Assembly: GCA_036260935.1 (NCBI GenBank)
Contig: DATALQ010000035.1
Span: forward strand, 1 to 64,000
Reading direction: 5' to 3'
DNA length: 64,000 bases
Origin: JAEYOM01 sp036260935
GTDB lineage: Bacteria > Bacillota > Clostridia > Acetivibrionales > DTU013
Part shown: piece by piece, positions 44,558 to 52,761 of the stretch
Position numbering within the stretch: position 1 is the first letter of the stretch
Layout of the letters: each line of letters starts with the position of its first letter
Made by a program: the position numbers and the translations under genes
Notes under the pieces: generated by a model
What the model saw: only the letters and a program-made list of their open reading frames with translations
What the model was told of the DNA's origin: nothing
The model's database searches: none

Positions 44558-46210
44558 ATGTTGGAAAAATTTCTGAAGGGACAGAATTTCAAGTCATACG
44601 ACGACTTCTATGAAAATTATTTTGTCAGCACACCCGATAATTTCAACTACGCATATGACGTGGTGGATGCGATAGCTGCGGAAACACCCGATAAAAGAGC
44701 CATGGTATGGTGCGACGACAAGGGCGGCGAAGCAACTTTCGATTTTAACCAGATGAAACGTTACAGCAACAAGGCCGCCAACTTCTTCAAGGGACTCGGC
44801 ATCAAAAAGGGCGATCCGGTCATGCTGATACTTAAAAGAAGATACGAATTCTGGTTCTGCCTGCTGGGTCTGCACAAGCTGGGCGCTGTCTGCATACCTG
44901 CCACCCACCTGCTTACCAAAAAGGATATCGTCTACAGGTGCAACGCGGCTGACATCAAAATGATAGTATCTGTTGCAGACGACGAAGTAATCGGGCATAT
45001 TGAAGAAGCCATACCGGATTCGCCTTCGCTCAAGTTCAAGGCTATCGTAAACGGTTCGCATGAGGGCTGGATCGATTTCGCAGATGAACTCGAGAAAGCC
45101 TCCGATGTATTCGAAAGGCCTGTCGGCAGCGACGATACTAAAAACGGAGACATGATGCTGCTTTATTTTACTTCGGGTACAACCGGCATGCCTAAAATGG
45201 TACAGCATAATTTCACATACCCTCTCGGTCACATTCTTACCGCAAAGTACTGGCAGAGCGTGCTTGACGGAGGGCTTCACCTCACGGTTGCAGATACCGG
45301 CTGGGCTAAGGCGATGTGGGGAAAGATCTACGGCCAGTGGATCAGCGGTTCAGCCATATTCGTCTACGATTACGACAAATTCGTTCCCAAGGAACTTCTG
45401 AATGTCATAGTGAAGCATAAGGTCACCTCGTTCTGCGCACCGCCGACGATATACAGGTTCTTCATCAAGGAAGACCTTACAAAATACGATCTCGGCAGTC
45501 TCAGGCACTGCTCCATAGCAGGCGAACCTCTGAACCCCGAGGTATACAATCAGTTCCTTAAGGCGACAGGTATGAAACTGATGGAAGGCTATGGCCAGAC
45601 CGAGCTTACGATAACACTCGCCACCTTCCCCTGGATGGAGCCGAAGCCCGGTTCTATGGGCAAGCCCGCTCCGGGATATGATATAGCTCTGCTCGATGAA
45701 AACGGCAACTCCTGTGATGTCGGCGAAGAAGGCCAGATAGTCATCAGGACGGATAAGCGCAAACCCTACGGCATGTTTGACGGATACTACAGAGACCCGG
45801 ACCTTACCCGCAAGGTCTGGCACGATAATATATACTACACGGGTGACATGGCCTGGAAGGACGAGGACGGCTATTACTGGTTCGTAGGAAGGGCCGACGA
45901 CCTCATCAAAAGCTCCGGTTACAGGATCGGACCGTTTGAAGTCGAAAGCGCAATGCTGGAGCACCCTGCAGTACTTGAATGTGCTATCACTGCCGTTCCG
46001 GATCCCGACAGGGGTCAGATAGTAAAGGCAACCGTCGTACTGGCCAGGAATTATATCGCGAGCGACAGCCTCGTAAAGGAACTGCAGGATCACGTGAAGA
46101 AGGTTACCGCACCATATAAATACCCGAGGCTGATCGAATTCGTCACCGAGCTTCCCAAGACAATCAGCGGCAAGATCAGAAGGGTCGAGATTCGGGAACA
46201 CGATAACTAA
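44558..46210 (+). CDS. AMP-forming acyl-CoA synthetase
   Basis: This ANL-superfamily enzyme activates a carboxylic acid to acyl-CoA via acyl-AMP. The 550 residues carry LLYFTSGTTGMPKMVQHN (P-loop-like), MEGYGQTELTITLAT, YYTGDMAWKDEDGYYWFVGRADDLIKSSGYRIGPFEVES (residues ~429-467) and the catalytic Lys in KTISGKIRRVEIRE. The overall form resembles medium-chain or aromatic acyl-CoA ligases of anaerobes. The substrate cannot be read from the sequence. The upstream XRE-cupin gene is probably its regulator, and a strong terminator closes the unit. Confidence 0.92.
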   Translation: MLEKFLKGQNFKSYDDFYENYFVSTPDNFNYAYDVVDAIAAETPDKRAMVWCDDKGGEATFDFNQMKRYSNKAANFFKGLGIKKGDPVMLILKRRYEFWFCLLGLHKLGAVCIPATHLLTKKDIVYRCNAADIKMIVSVADDEVIGHIEEAIPDSPSLKFKAIVNGSHEGWIDFADELEKASDVFERPVGSDDTKNGDMMLLYFTSGTTGMPKMVQHNFTYPLGHILTAKYWQSVLDGGLHLTVADTGWAKAMWGKIYGQWISGSAIFVYDYDKFVPKELLNVIVKHKVTSFCAPPTIYRFFIKEDLTKYDLGSLRHCSIAGEPLNPEVYNQFLKATGMKLMEGYGQTELTITLATFPWMEPKPGSMGKPAPGYDIALLDENGNSCDVGEEGQIVIRTDKRKPYGMFDGYYRDPDLTRKVWHDNIYYTGDMAWKDEDGYYWFVGRADDLIKSSGYRIGPFEVESAMLEHPAVLECAITAVPDPDRGQIVKATVVLARNYIASDSLVKELQDHVKKVTAPYKYPRLIEFVTELPKTISGKIRRVEIREHDN

Positions 46211-46221
46211 GTTGTTTTACA

Positions 46222-46258
46222 AAAGAGCAGATGCCGTAAAAGGCACCTGCTCTTTTTA
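46222..46258. terminator. Terminator after the acyl-CoA synthetase gene
   Basis: AGAGCAG-A-TGCC and GGCA-C-CTGCTCT form an 11-bp stem with one mismatch around a GTAAAA loop, followed by T5. An A-run on the other side lets it serve the converging GGDEF gene too. Confidence 0.85.
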
Positions 46259-46270
46259 TAATTAAGGCAA

Positions 46271-47188
46271 CTAAACGAACTCATAACGGTTTTTCCCCGA
46301 ATTTTTGGCTATATACATAGCGTTGTCGGAGCTTTTGATCAATTCATTGAGACTTATGCCGTTTTGAGGATAAAATGCAATACCTATGCTGACCCCGGGC
46401 CTTATATCACTATCGCCAAGGGCTTCAAAAGGTTCGTTGAAAGTATCTAAAACCCTTTTAGCTATTATTTCGGCATCTATTTTATTTTTGATGTTCGTTG
46501 TAAGTAAAATGAATTCATCACCGCCGATGCGTGTCAAAGTATCGGTCTCTCTTACCGCTCCCGTCATCCTGCCCGCAATTTCCTTTAACAGCCTATCGCC
46601 GACATTATGCCCCTTTTTATCATTCACTACCTTGAAGTTATCCAGATCCATGCACATAACTGAGAAGGTTTCCCGGGTTTTTTCAGCGTGCTCGGCAGCA
46701 TAACCGAATCTATCCTCAAGAAGAATACGATTCGGTAAGCCCGTCAAAAAGTCATGCGTTGCCAGATCCATAGCTTTTGCCCTTTCTATTTCGAGCTCTT
46801 TCTCAACTTTTTTCAGTAGGCTGCTATCGGCGATCAGGGCAAAAAATCCCTTTACGACTCCGTCCTCAAGATGAGGGGTATATGTGACCAGGCTATGGCG
46901 TATTTCCCCGGAAGGCAGCGGAATTTCCCTTTCAAAAACCTGTACCCGGCCGTTTAAAACCTCCGTTATATGTGCCAAATCCTTTTCGTATAAAGCAGGG
47001 CCCATTAATTGTTTGATATGGATGCCTAAAATTTCGTTTCGGCTTTTGCCGAACCAAAGCTGGTAAGTCTGGTTAGCGAATTTGCATATACAGTTTTTAT
47101 CCCAGTAGGCCAGCATGGCATCGACATTATCAGCCACCAGTAACGCCATCTCATACAATTCACCGTCAGTTCCCTTATATCCGCACAT
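46271..47188 (-). CDS. PAS-GGDEF diguanylate cyclase
   Basis: The 305-residue soluble protein has a PAS domain (about residues 10-125; NVDAMLAYWDKNCICKFANQTYQLWFGKSRNEILG in the N-terminal part) and a GGDEF domain. The GGDEF domain opens with HDFLTGLPNRILLEDR. Its active site TRIGGDEFILL and an RxxD inhibitory site (RETD) five residues before it are intact. It should make cyclic di-GMP in response to a PAS signal, redox or ligand unknown. It is a single-gene unit. Confidence 0.92.
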   Translation of the reverse strand: MCGYKGTDGELYEMALLVADNVDAMLAYWDKNCICKFANQTYQLWFGKSRNEILGIHIKQLMGPALYEKDLAHITEVLNGRVQVFEREIPLPSGEIRHSLVTYTPHLEDGVVKGFFALIADSSLLKKVEKELEIERAKAMDLATHDFLTGLPNRILLEDRFGYAAEHAEKTRETFSVMCMDLDNFKVVNDKKGHNVGDRLLKEIAGRMTGAVRETDTLTRIGGDEFILLTTNIKNKIDAEIIAKRVLDTFNEPFEALGDSDIRPGVSIGIAFYPQNGISLNELIKSSDNAMYIAKNSGKNRYEFV

Positions 47189-47305
47189 ATACTTTCCTTC
47201 CCGCTCTTTATGTAAATTAATGCATATGAATTATACTACATTGCTTTATATGTTTCTACAGTTTTGCTAATCACTCTTCTTCGATAATAAGCAATTTATA
47301 ATCAT

Positions 47306-47341
47306 ATAAAAACAAATACCTGCAGCAAAAAACTGCAGGCT
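47306..47341 (-). terminator. Terminator of htpG
   Basis: CCTGCAG, a TTTTTTG loop and CTGCAGG form a 7-bp stem, followed by TATTTGTTTTT on the minus strand. It lies about 40 nt after the htpG stop. Confidence 0.78.
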
Positions 47342-47382
47342 AATTTGACTATATATTTTTGAGACATAACTGCTTCCGCATT

Positions 47383-49329
47383 TTACGCTTCCAGCTCTGC
47401 CAGCCTGCCAAGCAAGGTGTTGCTTCTCTCAATGAAATTTGCCATGGCATCGGGCTCGAGTTGCTTGTGACTCATCATTGCAAGGTCGTATACATGGCGG
47501 CAGATCAGCGTTACGTCGTCCTTTTTGCTGTCGCTGCCCGCGAGTCTTGACACTGCCTGTATCAGAGAATTACTCCTGTTCAGCACGAGCGTCTGTTCGT
47601 CCTGGAACATGTTTCCAAGGTCCATGCCATTCATGCCATACATCCTGCTCATTTCCTGCATCCTCCTGGAGTATTCGGAAAGCAGGATGATCCCCGGCGT
47701 CGCCGAGGCTTTAAGCGCCTCTACCTGAATTTTCAGTTTGTCGTTGCCTACTGCTTCTCTGAAAAGCATCTCAAGCTTTTTGGTCATTTCTTCGTCAGCG
47801 GCTCCGGCATCGGCATCCTTCATGGAATCTGAAAGGTCTGCGTCGATGCGTGAGAACTTGACGCCGCTTTCCTTCATCTCGAGGAACTGAATGAAATGAT
47901 TGTCTATCATCGCGTTCAAAATAACAGCTTCCATACCCTGATCCTTGAAAAGCCTGATATATTGGGATTGCTGCTTTTCATCGGTCACATAGAATACTTT
48001 GTCCTTGTGCTTTTCCTTGTTCCTTTCGAGGTAATCCTTCAGAGTCACATAGTCCCCGTTAATAGTTTTGTAGATCACTATATCTTTTACTTTATCAAAG
48101 AATTTTTCTTCGCGAAGGCATCCGTATTTGACGAAAGGATTGATATCGTCCCAGTATTTATTGTAATTGTCCCGTTCATTCTCGAAGAGCGATGTTAGCT
48201 TGTCTGCGACCTTCTTCGTAATGTGGGCTGAGATCTTCGATACATAGCCGTCGTTCTGCAGGAAGCTCCTCGAGACATTCAGCGGCAGATCCGGGCAGTC
48301 GATGACGCCCTTCAGCAGCATCAGGAATTCAGGGATAACTTCCTTTATATTATCTGCCACGAATACCTGGTTGTAGTAAAGCTTTATCTGTCCTTCTATC
48401 GTTTCGAACTCGTGCTTGAGCTTCGGGAAAAAGAGAATACCCTTGAGGTTGAACGGGTAATCCATGTTCAGGTGTATCCAGAAAAGAGGATCGTTGAAAT
48501 CATGGAATACTTTTTTATAGAATTCCTTGTATTCCTCTTCAGTACAATCCTTCGGCGCTTTAAGCCAGAGCGGATATGTGTCGTTTATCGGCTTTGCCTG
48601 CTCCTCTTTTTCTTCCGCCTCAATATCCGAAGCGTTGGCTTCTGTATCGGGTTTATCCGTATCAGCCTTCTTCTCCTTCTTCTCTTCCTTCTTTGCGGCG
48701 TCTTCGATGAATATTTCTATCGGCATAAAGGAGCAGTATTTCTCCAGTATGTCTCTCATTTTATGATAATCGAGGAACTCGAGCGAATCTTCGGAAAGGT
48801 AAAGTGTTATAGTCGAACCTCTTTCAGACCGGTCGGAATCGTCCATTTCGAATTCCGTGCCGCCCGTGCTCATCCATCTGACGGCTTTTGCGTCCGGCTG
48901 CCAGGATAAGGTATCTATCGTTACCTTCTCCGAAACCATGAAAGCCGAATAGAAGCCAAGACCGAAATGACCTATTATCTGGTTGCTTTCATCCGCCTTG
49001 TCCTTGTATTTTTCAAGAAAATCGACCGCGCCCGAAAAAGCTATCTGGTTGATGTATTTTTTGACTTCGTCCCCGGTCATGCCGATACCGTTATCTACGA
49101 TGCGGATGGTCTTATCATCCTTATTTACGCTTACCCTGATATAATATTTCTCGTTTTCCGGCAGCTGAGCTTCGCCCATTGAAACGAGCTTCTTCATTTT
49201 AATGATAGCGTCATTGGCATTTGAAACCATTTCACGGATGAAAATATCTTTTTCTGAATACAGCCATTTCTTTATTATTGGCAAAATGTTCTCTGTATTG
49301 ATCGAAATATTCCCATTTTCATGTGACAT
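47383..49329 (-). CDS. htpG: Chaperone HtpG (Hsp90) with a charged linker
   Basis: This is an ATP-dependent Hsp90 chaperone of 648 residues. The N domain has REMVSNANDAI, VDNGIGMT, the lid and GHFGLGFYSAFMV. The middle domain has YPLWLKAPKD and the Arg region NVSRSFLQND. The C domain has RRMQEMSRMYG. Between N and M domains lies a Lys/Glu/Asp-rich linker of ~38 residues (211-249: KKEEKKEKK ... EAEEKEEQAK). Many bacterial HtpG proteins lack this; it recalls the eukaryotic Hsp90 linker. The gene is under a perfect CIRCE site with a TTGACA promoter box at 49404-49409, so heat induction through HrcA is expected. Confidence 0.96.
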   Translation of the reverse strand: MSHENGNISINTENILPIIKKWLYSEKDIFIREMVSNANDAIIKMKKLVSMGEAQLPENEKYYIRVSVNKDDKTIRIVDNGIGMTGDEVKKYINQIAFSGAVDFLEKYKDKADESNQIIGHFGLGFYSAFMVSEKVTIDTLSWQPDAKAVRWMSTGGTEFEMDDSDRSERGSTITLYLSEDSLEFLDYHKMRDILEKYCSFMPIEIFIEDAAKKEEKKEKKADTDKPDTEANASDIEAEEKEEQAKPINDTYPLWLKAPKDCTEEEYKEFYKKVFHDFNDPLFWIHLNMDYPFNLKGILFFPKLKHEFETIEGQIKLYYNQVFVADNIKEVIPEFLMLLKGVIDCPDLPLNVSRSFLQNDGYVSKISAHITKKVADKLTSLFENERDNYNKYWDDINPFVKYGCLREEKFFDKVKDIVIYKTINGDYVTLKDYLERNKEKHKDKVFYVTDEKQQSQYIRLFKDQGMEAVILNAMIDNHFIQFLEMKESGVKFSRIDADLSDSMKDADAGAADEEMTKKLEMLFREAVGNDKLKIQVEALKASATPGIILLSEYSRRMQEMSRMYGMNGMDLGNMFQDEQTLVLNRSNSLIQAVSRLAGSDSKKDDVTLICRHVYDLAMMSHKQLEPDAMANFIERSNTLLGRLAELEA

Positions 49330-49416
49330 GTATATTCCTCCCTAGATCTATGATTCTGTACAACCTTATGCCAATATTTATATTACAACTCACATTCCTG
49401 CATTGTCAAGAAAAAA

Positions 49417-49443
49417 TTAGCACTCTCTTAACGGGAGTGCTAA
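49417..49443. promoter_or_regulatory. CIRCE element (HrcA operator)
   Basis: TTAGCACTC, nine bases and GAGTGCTAA match the CIRCE consensus exactly. It lies 8 nt before the TTGACA (49404-49409) of the htpG promoter on the minus strand, whose TAATAT -10 follows at 18-bp spacing. On the minus strand it is followed directly by T6, so as RNA it would also form a 9-bp terminator hairpin for the upstream PilZ gene. Confidence 0.95.
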
Positions 49444-49476
49444 CAATCTATGAAGGGTAAAAAATCGGTCTATCGA

Positions 49477-49875
49477 CTAATTCAATTTAAATACGATTAT
49501 ATGTCTGTTCTGCCTGACCGATATCCTGCTGAATATCTTTTTAAGCGTCTCCCTCAGTTCCGGGTCCGGCTCGGGGAACTTCAGCCCATACTCATATTCG
49601 TTAACTTCGGAACCGATCACATGGACAATGCATCCCCTCAGGCAATATTCCAAGCCTCCCAGTACCAAAGCAGCTTCAAGTATTACTGAACTGTCCACTG
49701 GCAGTTTTAATGAGGAAACGAATCTCAGTCCGCCGGGACTGATATCGAGTATCCTTACTCTTGCTGCATTCGAAAAAACGCGCCTTGCCCCGATCCGGAC
49801 TATGCTTATGGTACCGAAAAGCGGGTTTTCGGGTCGTATCCTGAAAAATCTTCTGGAATATGCCCTGTGTTCCAT
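49477..49875 (-). CDS. PilZ domain protein
   Basis: The 132-residue protein matches the PilZ pattern: an RxxxR-like basic start (RAYSRRFFRI), the core ARVRILDISPGGLRFVSSLKLP and a later GCIVHVIGSEVNEYEYGLKF. PilZ domains bind cyclic di-GMP and change the activity of partner proteins. Two diguanylate cyclases lie within 17 kb, though not next to it. The motif arginine pair is not in the perfect RxxxR form, so binding is likely but not certain. Confidence 0.86.
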   Translation of the reverse strand: MEHRAYSRRFFRIRPENPLFGTISIVRIGARRVFSNAARVRILDISPGGLRFVSSLKLPVDSSVILEAALVLGGLEYCLRGCIVHVIGSEVNEYEYGLKFPEPDPELRETLKKIFSRISVRQNRHIIVFKLN

Positions 49876-49925
49876 TCAATCACCTGTCGCAGACTAATTT
49901 AAGGCTCGCCCACGGCAGCTTCATA

Positions 49926-50759
49926 CTACCATATATTTACATTGCTTTCAATATATTTCTCCAATAATTTGTCGTACTCGCGCCTGACCGCCGATATAAC
50001 AGGATTGGCGGAGGGATCAAGGCCCATCCCGTCTATTGACCTTATCGGAAGAACTTTTATCGAAGTCCCGGATAAAAAAGCACCATCTATCTTGTTAAGT
50101 TCTTCAATGTTCACAAACTGCTCTTTAACCTTGAAACCGGCATTACTGCATGCTTCAAAAACATACTTCCGCGTAATGCCCTTTAGCACCGTATCGCCGG
50201 GAGCCGTAAATATTGAGCCGTCTTTTACGAAAAAAGCATTTGATTTGCTGCCTTCCGTAATATTCCACTGGTCATTTACGAGCAGAACTTCGAAGAAGCC
50301 GCCTTCCGACATCTTTTCATTGACAGCGTCCTTATAACTCTTGTTGAGTATCTTTGCATTCGGGTTTTTACGCTCGATCCTGATCAAGCCTGTCCTTACG
50401 CCCTCGTCGGCTTCCTCCTCCGACGGGTAATAGCTGCGGCTGAGATAAGCTACCTGCTGCTGTATTCCGTCAGAATCGGATACGACTACCTTCACATTGC
50501 ATTTTTTTGTATCGTTGGCGGAAAGCAGCCTTTTTATGCTGTCGGCAAGCTGTACCTGCGTCATATCCAGCGGCTTTCCTATTGCTTGGAAGGTGCCTTT
50601 CATTCTTTCATAGTGATCCTCGAAAAAAAGCGGAACACCGTTTATTATACGAATAACCTCGTAAGCGGACCTGCCCGAGGAACTGTCTGCATAAACCGGT
50701 TCGGACGCGTTTTTTACCGCGCCGTTGTGAATAAAGTATTGTCCGACATTGTCTTCCAT
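49926..50759 (-). CDS. Aminotransferase class IV (BCAT / ADC lyase / D-amino acid type)
   Basis: The 277-residue PLP enzyme of fold type IV has SSGRSAYEVIRIINGVPLFFEDHYERM, the PLP Lys in ILNKSYKDAVNEK, the segment NITEGSKSNAFFVKDGSIFTAP and the cofactor-binding end GAFLSGTSIKVLPI. Length and motifs fit branched-chain aminotransferase, 4-amino-4-deoxychorismate lyase or D-amino acid transaminase alike. No folate or pyridoxal gene lies nearby to decide between them. Confidence 0.88.
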   Translation of the reverse strand: MEDNVGQYFIHNGAVKNASEPVYADSSSGRSAYEVIRIINGVPLFFEDHYERMKGTFQAIGKPLDMTQVQLADSIKRLLSANDTKKCNVKVVVSDSDGIQQQVAYLSRSYYPSEEEADEGVRTGLIRIERKNPNAKILNKSYKDAVNEKMSEGGFFEVLLVNDQWNITEGSKSNAFFVKDGSIFTAPGDTVLKGITRKYVFEACSNAGFKVKEQFVNIEELNKIDGAFLSGTSIKVLPIRSIDGMGLDPSANPVISAVRREYDKLLEKYIESNVNIW

Positions 50760-50833
50760 ACCGCAATCATTCCTCTGCTATTTATTCACTCGATTATACC
50801 AGTTTAGCCGCTTTTCTTCAAATTGTGAAGGCA

Positions 50834-51925
50834 TCAATATAAAGATTTGATTTCTCTCCGATATTTCGCAATATCCTTTGAATTTTTCCTCTCAGCCATC
50901 CTAATACTCTGGTTGTGCTTGCCTTCTATGAAACGCAGTTCCTTTTTCAGCTTTCTGTAGCTTTCGAGTCGGACGGCGGGTAGTAAACCGTTCCTTACAG
51001 CTTCCAGTACGGCACAGCCCGGTTCGTTTTCATGGCTGCAATCCCTGAATCGGCAGGAACCACTAAAGCTTTCAACGTCACCAAAGGTACCTGAAAGCCC
51101 GGTATCGCTTTCCCACAGCTGCAGCTCGCGCATGCCCGGCGTATCTATTATCATTCCCGCATTCGGAAGCTTGACAAGATTTCTGTAGGTAGTCGTATGC
51201 CTGCCTCTGGAATCGTCCTCCCTTATTTCTCTTGTATCCATTATTTCTTCACCTGCCAGCAGGTTGGTCAGCGTTGATTTGCCAACGCCGGATGAACCGA
51301 GTACCGCAACCGTATTACCCACTCCCAGGTATCTCCGAAGTTCATCAATTCCTTCGCCTGTAACTGCGCTTGCCGCAATCACCGGAACCCCGAAGGTGAT
51401 CGCCTGGACTTCCCCGATCCTGTCCCCGGCATCTTCACACAGGTCTTTTTTACTTAATACGATAACCGGTTCGGCGCCGCTTTCCCAGGCCATTGTCAGG
51501 TACCTTTCAAGCCGTCTCAGGTTGAAATCCTTGTTTAGTGAATTTACGATGAATACATATTCAAAGTTGGCGGCAACGATCTGTTCCTGTACGACCGCAC
51601 CCGCTACTTTCCTTGAAAACTTGCTTTTTCTGTGTAACAGGGCATGTATCACCGCCCTGCTCTCCTGAGGCATCAGATCCGCCGCCACCCAATCACCTAC
51701 CGACGGGTACGAATCCAAACCTGACGCCAGATGCCTGAATTTTCCCGAGACCTCTCCATGGATCTCGCCGAATTCCGAAACAAGCTTGTACAGGCCTTTT
51801 TGTTCCTGCAGGACTCTGGCGGGCATCTGCCCATCTGCAGCAACCCTGGCAAATGCCTTCGACCAGTATTCGTTCCAACCGTACTCATTTAGTTTAATAG
51901 CTTTATCACTGTTTTTATCGATCAT
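50834..51925 (-). CDS. rsgA: Ribosome small subunit-dependent GTPase A
   Basis: RsgA is a circularly permuted GTPase that helps finish the 30S subunit. The 363-residue protein has the N-terminal OB domain (VSEFGEIHGEVSGKFRHLA). GTPase motifs are in the order G4 (VLSKKDLCED), G1 (VLGSSGVGKSTLTNLL) and G3 (IIDTPGMREL). The C-terminal zinc site is CRFRDCSHENEPGC. The basic tail ends in RREIKSLY. It lies 106 nt downstream of a CD3324-type gene on the same strand and may share its regulatory leader. Confidence 0.95.
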   Translation of the reverse strand: MIDKNSDKAIKLNEYGWNEYWSKAFARVAADGQMPARVLQEQKGLYKLVSEFGEIHGEVSGKFRHLASGLDSYPSVGDWVAADLMPQESRAVIHALLHRKSKFSRKVAGAVVQEQIVAANFEYVFIVNSLNKDFNLRRLERYLTMAWESGAEPVIVLSKKDLCEDAGDRIGEVQAITFGVPVIAASAVTGEGIDELRRYLGVGNTVAVLGSSGVGKSTLTNLLAGEEIMDTREIREDDSRGRHTTTYRNLVKLPNAGMIIDTPGMRELQLWESDTGLSGTFGDVESFSGSCRFRDCSHENEPGCAVLEAVRNGLLPAVRLESYRKLKKELRFIEGKHNQSIRMAERKNSKDIAKYRREIKSLY

Positions 51926-52031
51926 TCTTACATCCTTTTAATTATCAGATTGTTCATGTTTCGTCTTCTAAGTATCATTGCCTATTTACCGGTTCATCGG
52001 TTTTAATCCTGTTCGTTCCGGAGAAACCGAT

Positions 52032-52316
52032 TTATTCCATTGCCAGCAGGACTCTTCTTGTATTGAGTACCTTACGGATGCTATCCTCCGAGAGGTGGTA
52101 CATTTCCATAAGTTCCTGCACGCTGGCGCCTTCCTCATATGCACGGCAGATATCCGTATTCCGTGCCCTGATCATCAGCCTCGTTCCGTTAACTGCTCCC
52201 CAGCCGGCTCTATTGTTTTCCTGCCGCGGTATATAAAGCAGCTCACCCTGTACGTAGTTCTGCAGCTGTTCCAGCAGAGTTTTTGGCAATACGTCCTTCC
52301 CATTGATATATTTCAT
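52032..52316 (-). CDS. CD3324 family protein with Mor-like helix-turn-helix
   Basis: The 94-residue protein opens MKYINGKDVLPKTLLEQLQNYVQGELLYIPRQ and ends in a helix-turn-helix (ICRAYEEGASVQELMEMYHLSEDSIRKVL). This is the layout of clostridial CD3324-type proteins and of the Mor transcription activators. It probably binds DNA; its targets are unknown. It follows the candidate leader RNA and two terminators, so its own expression may depend on read-through. Confidence 0.85.
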   Translation of the reverse strand: MKYINGKDVLPKTLLEQLQNYVQGELLYIPRQENNRAGWGAVNGTRLMIRARNTDICRAYEEGASVQELMEMYHLSEDSIRKVLNTRRVLLAME

Positions 52317-52357
52317 TATATATGCCTCCCAAATTCACCAAGTCAATAATTCATTGC

Positions 52358-52398
52358 AATAAAAAACTCCACGAGGCAAGCAACCTTCGTGGAGTTCA
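52358..52398 (-). terminator. Second terminator upstream of the CD3324-type gene
   Basis: AACTCCACGA and TCGTGGAGTT form a 10-bp perfect stem, extended by AGG/CCT with a bulge, and are followed by T6 on the minus strand. It lies about 50 nt before the ribosome binding site of the gene at 52316. Confidence 0.85.
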
Positions 52399-52407
52399 TA
52401 TGGGCAT

Positions 52408-52436
52408 AAAAAAAGCACGATAACCGCTACCATGCC
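52408..52436 (-). terminator. First terminator of the leader RNA
   Basis: On the minus strand GCATGGTA and TATCGTGC pair (with G-U pairs) around a GCGGT loop and are followed by T7 (52408-52414). Confidence 0.75.
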
Positions 52437-52567
52437 ATTTTGTCCATTACATTCATTTTTGGTCAAAGGTTATTTCCTGTTAGGTTGCCGATGAATACGA
52501 ATATAAACCCGTTTAGAGCAGGTTACAACGATAAAAGCCCTCGCAGTATCCATCAGCCAATATTCAG

Positions 52568-52615
52568 TTAAACTACATCCACCTCATTGATTAAAGCATT
52601 ATTACGAACCGTCAC
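52568..52615 (-). CDS. Possible 15-residue leader peptide
   Basis: GTG at 52613-52615 with an 8-nt spacing from AAAGGAG, 15 codons and a TAA stop. It lies about 40 nt from the predicted transcript start. Its only support is the well-placed ribosome binding site and the terminator-rich RNA that follows; the peptide matches no family I know. Confidence 0.4.
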   Translation of the reverse strand: MTVRNNALINEVDVV

Positions 52616-52656
52616 ACAAACATCTCCTTTCGCCAAAATTGAGTATTACATAGTTT

Positions 52657-52686
52657 ATTATAAAACAGTTAACTTCTTACAGTCAA
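52657..52686 (-). promoter_or_regulatory. Strong sigma-A-type promoter of the leader RNA
   Basis: TTGACT (52681-52686), an 18-nt spacer and a perfect TATAAT (52657-52662) on the minus strand. No protein gene starts directly after it; the first feature is the 15-codon ORF and the structured RNA. Confidence 0.75.
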
Positions 52687-52761
52687 GTACCGATTAGGCA
52701 GAAAGAATAATTATATTAATTCTTTCCGGCAGCAAATCGAGTCGCCGGCTTTTTCTTCCGT

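Larger units (their letters stand above)
52408..52655 (-). ncRNA. Candidate leader/regulatory RNA with short leader ORF
   Basis: A strong promoter (TTGACT, 18 bp, TATAAT) would start a ~245-nt RNA that ends at an intrinsic terminator; a second terminator follows at 52358-52398. Near the 5' end AAAGGAG lies 8 nt before a GTG that opens a 15-codon ORF (52568-52615), MTVRNNALINEVDVV. Later parts can pair, for example TTGGCTGATG near 52552 with CATCGGCAA near 52489. I do not recognise the family. The layout (leader peptide, foldable RNA, terminator, then a regulator and rsgA) is that of a ribosome-sensing attenuator, or it could be a free small RNA. Confidence 0.5.

Noticed and set aside
52408..52440. 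A T-box-like GGTAGCGGTTA next to the leader terminator
   Set aside because: It lacks the conserved T-box sequence and the stem I specifier arrangement. The pairing fits a plain terminator stem better.
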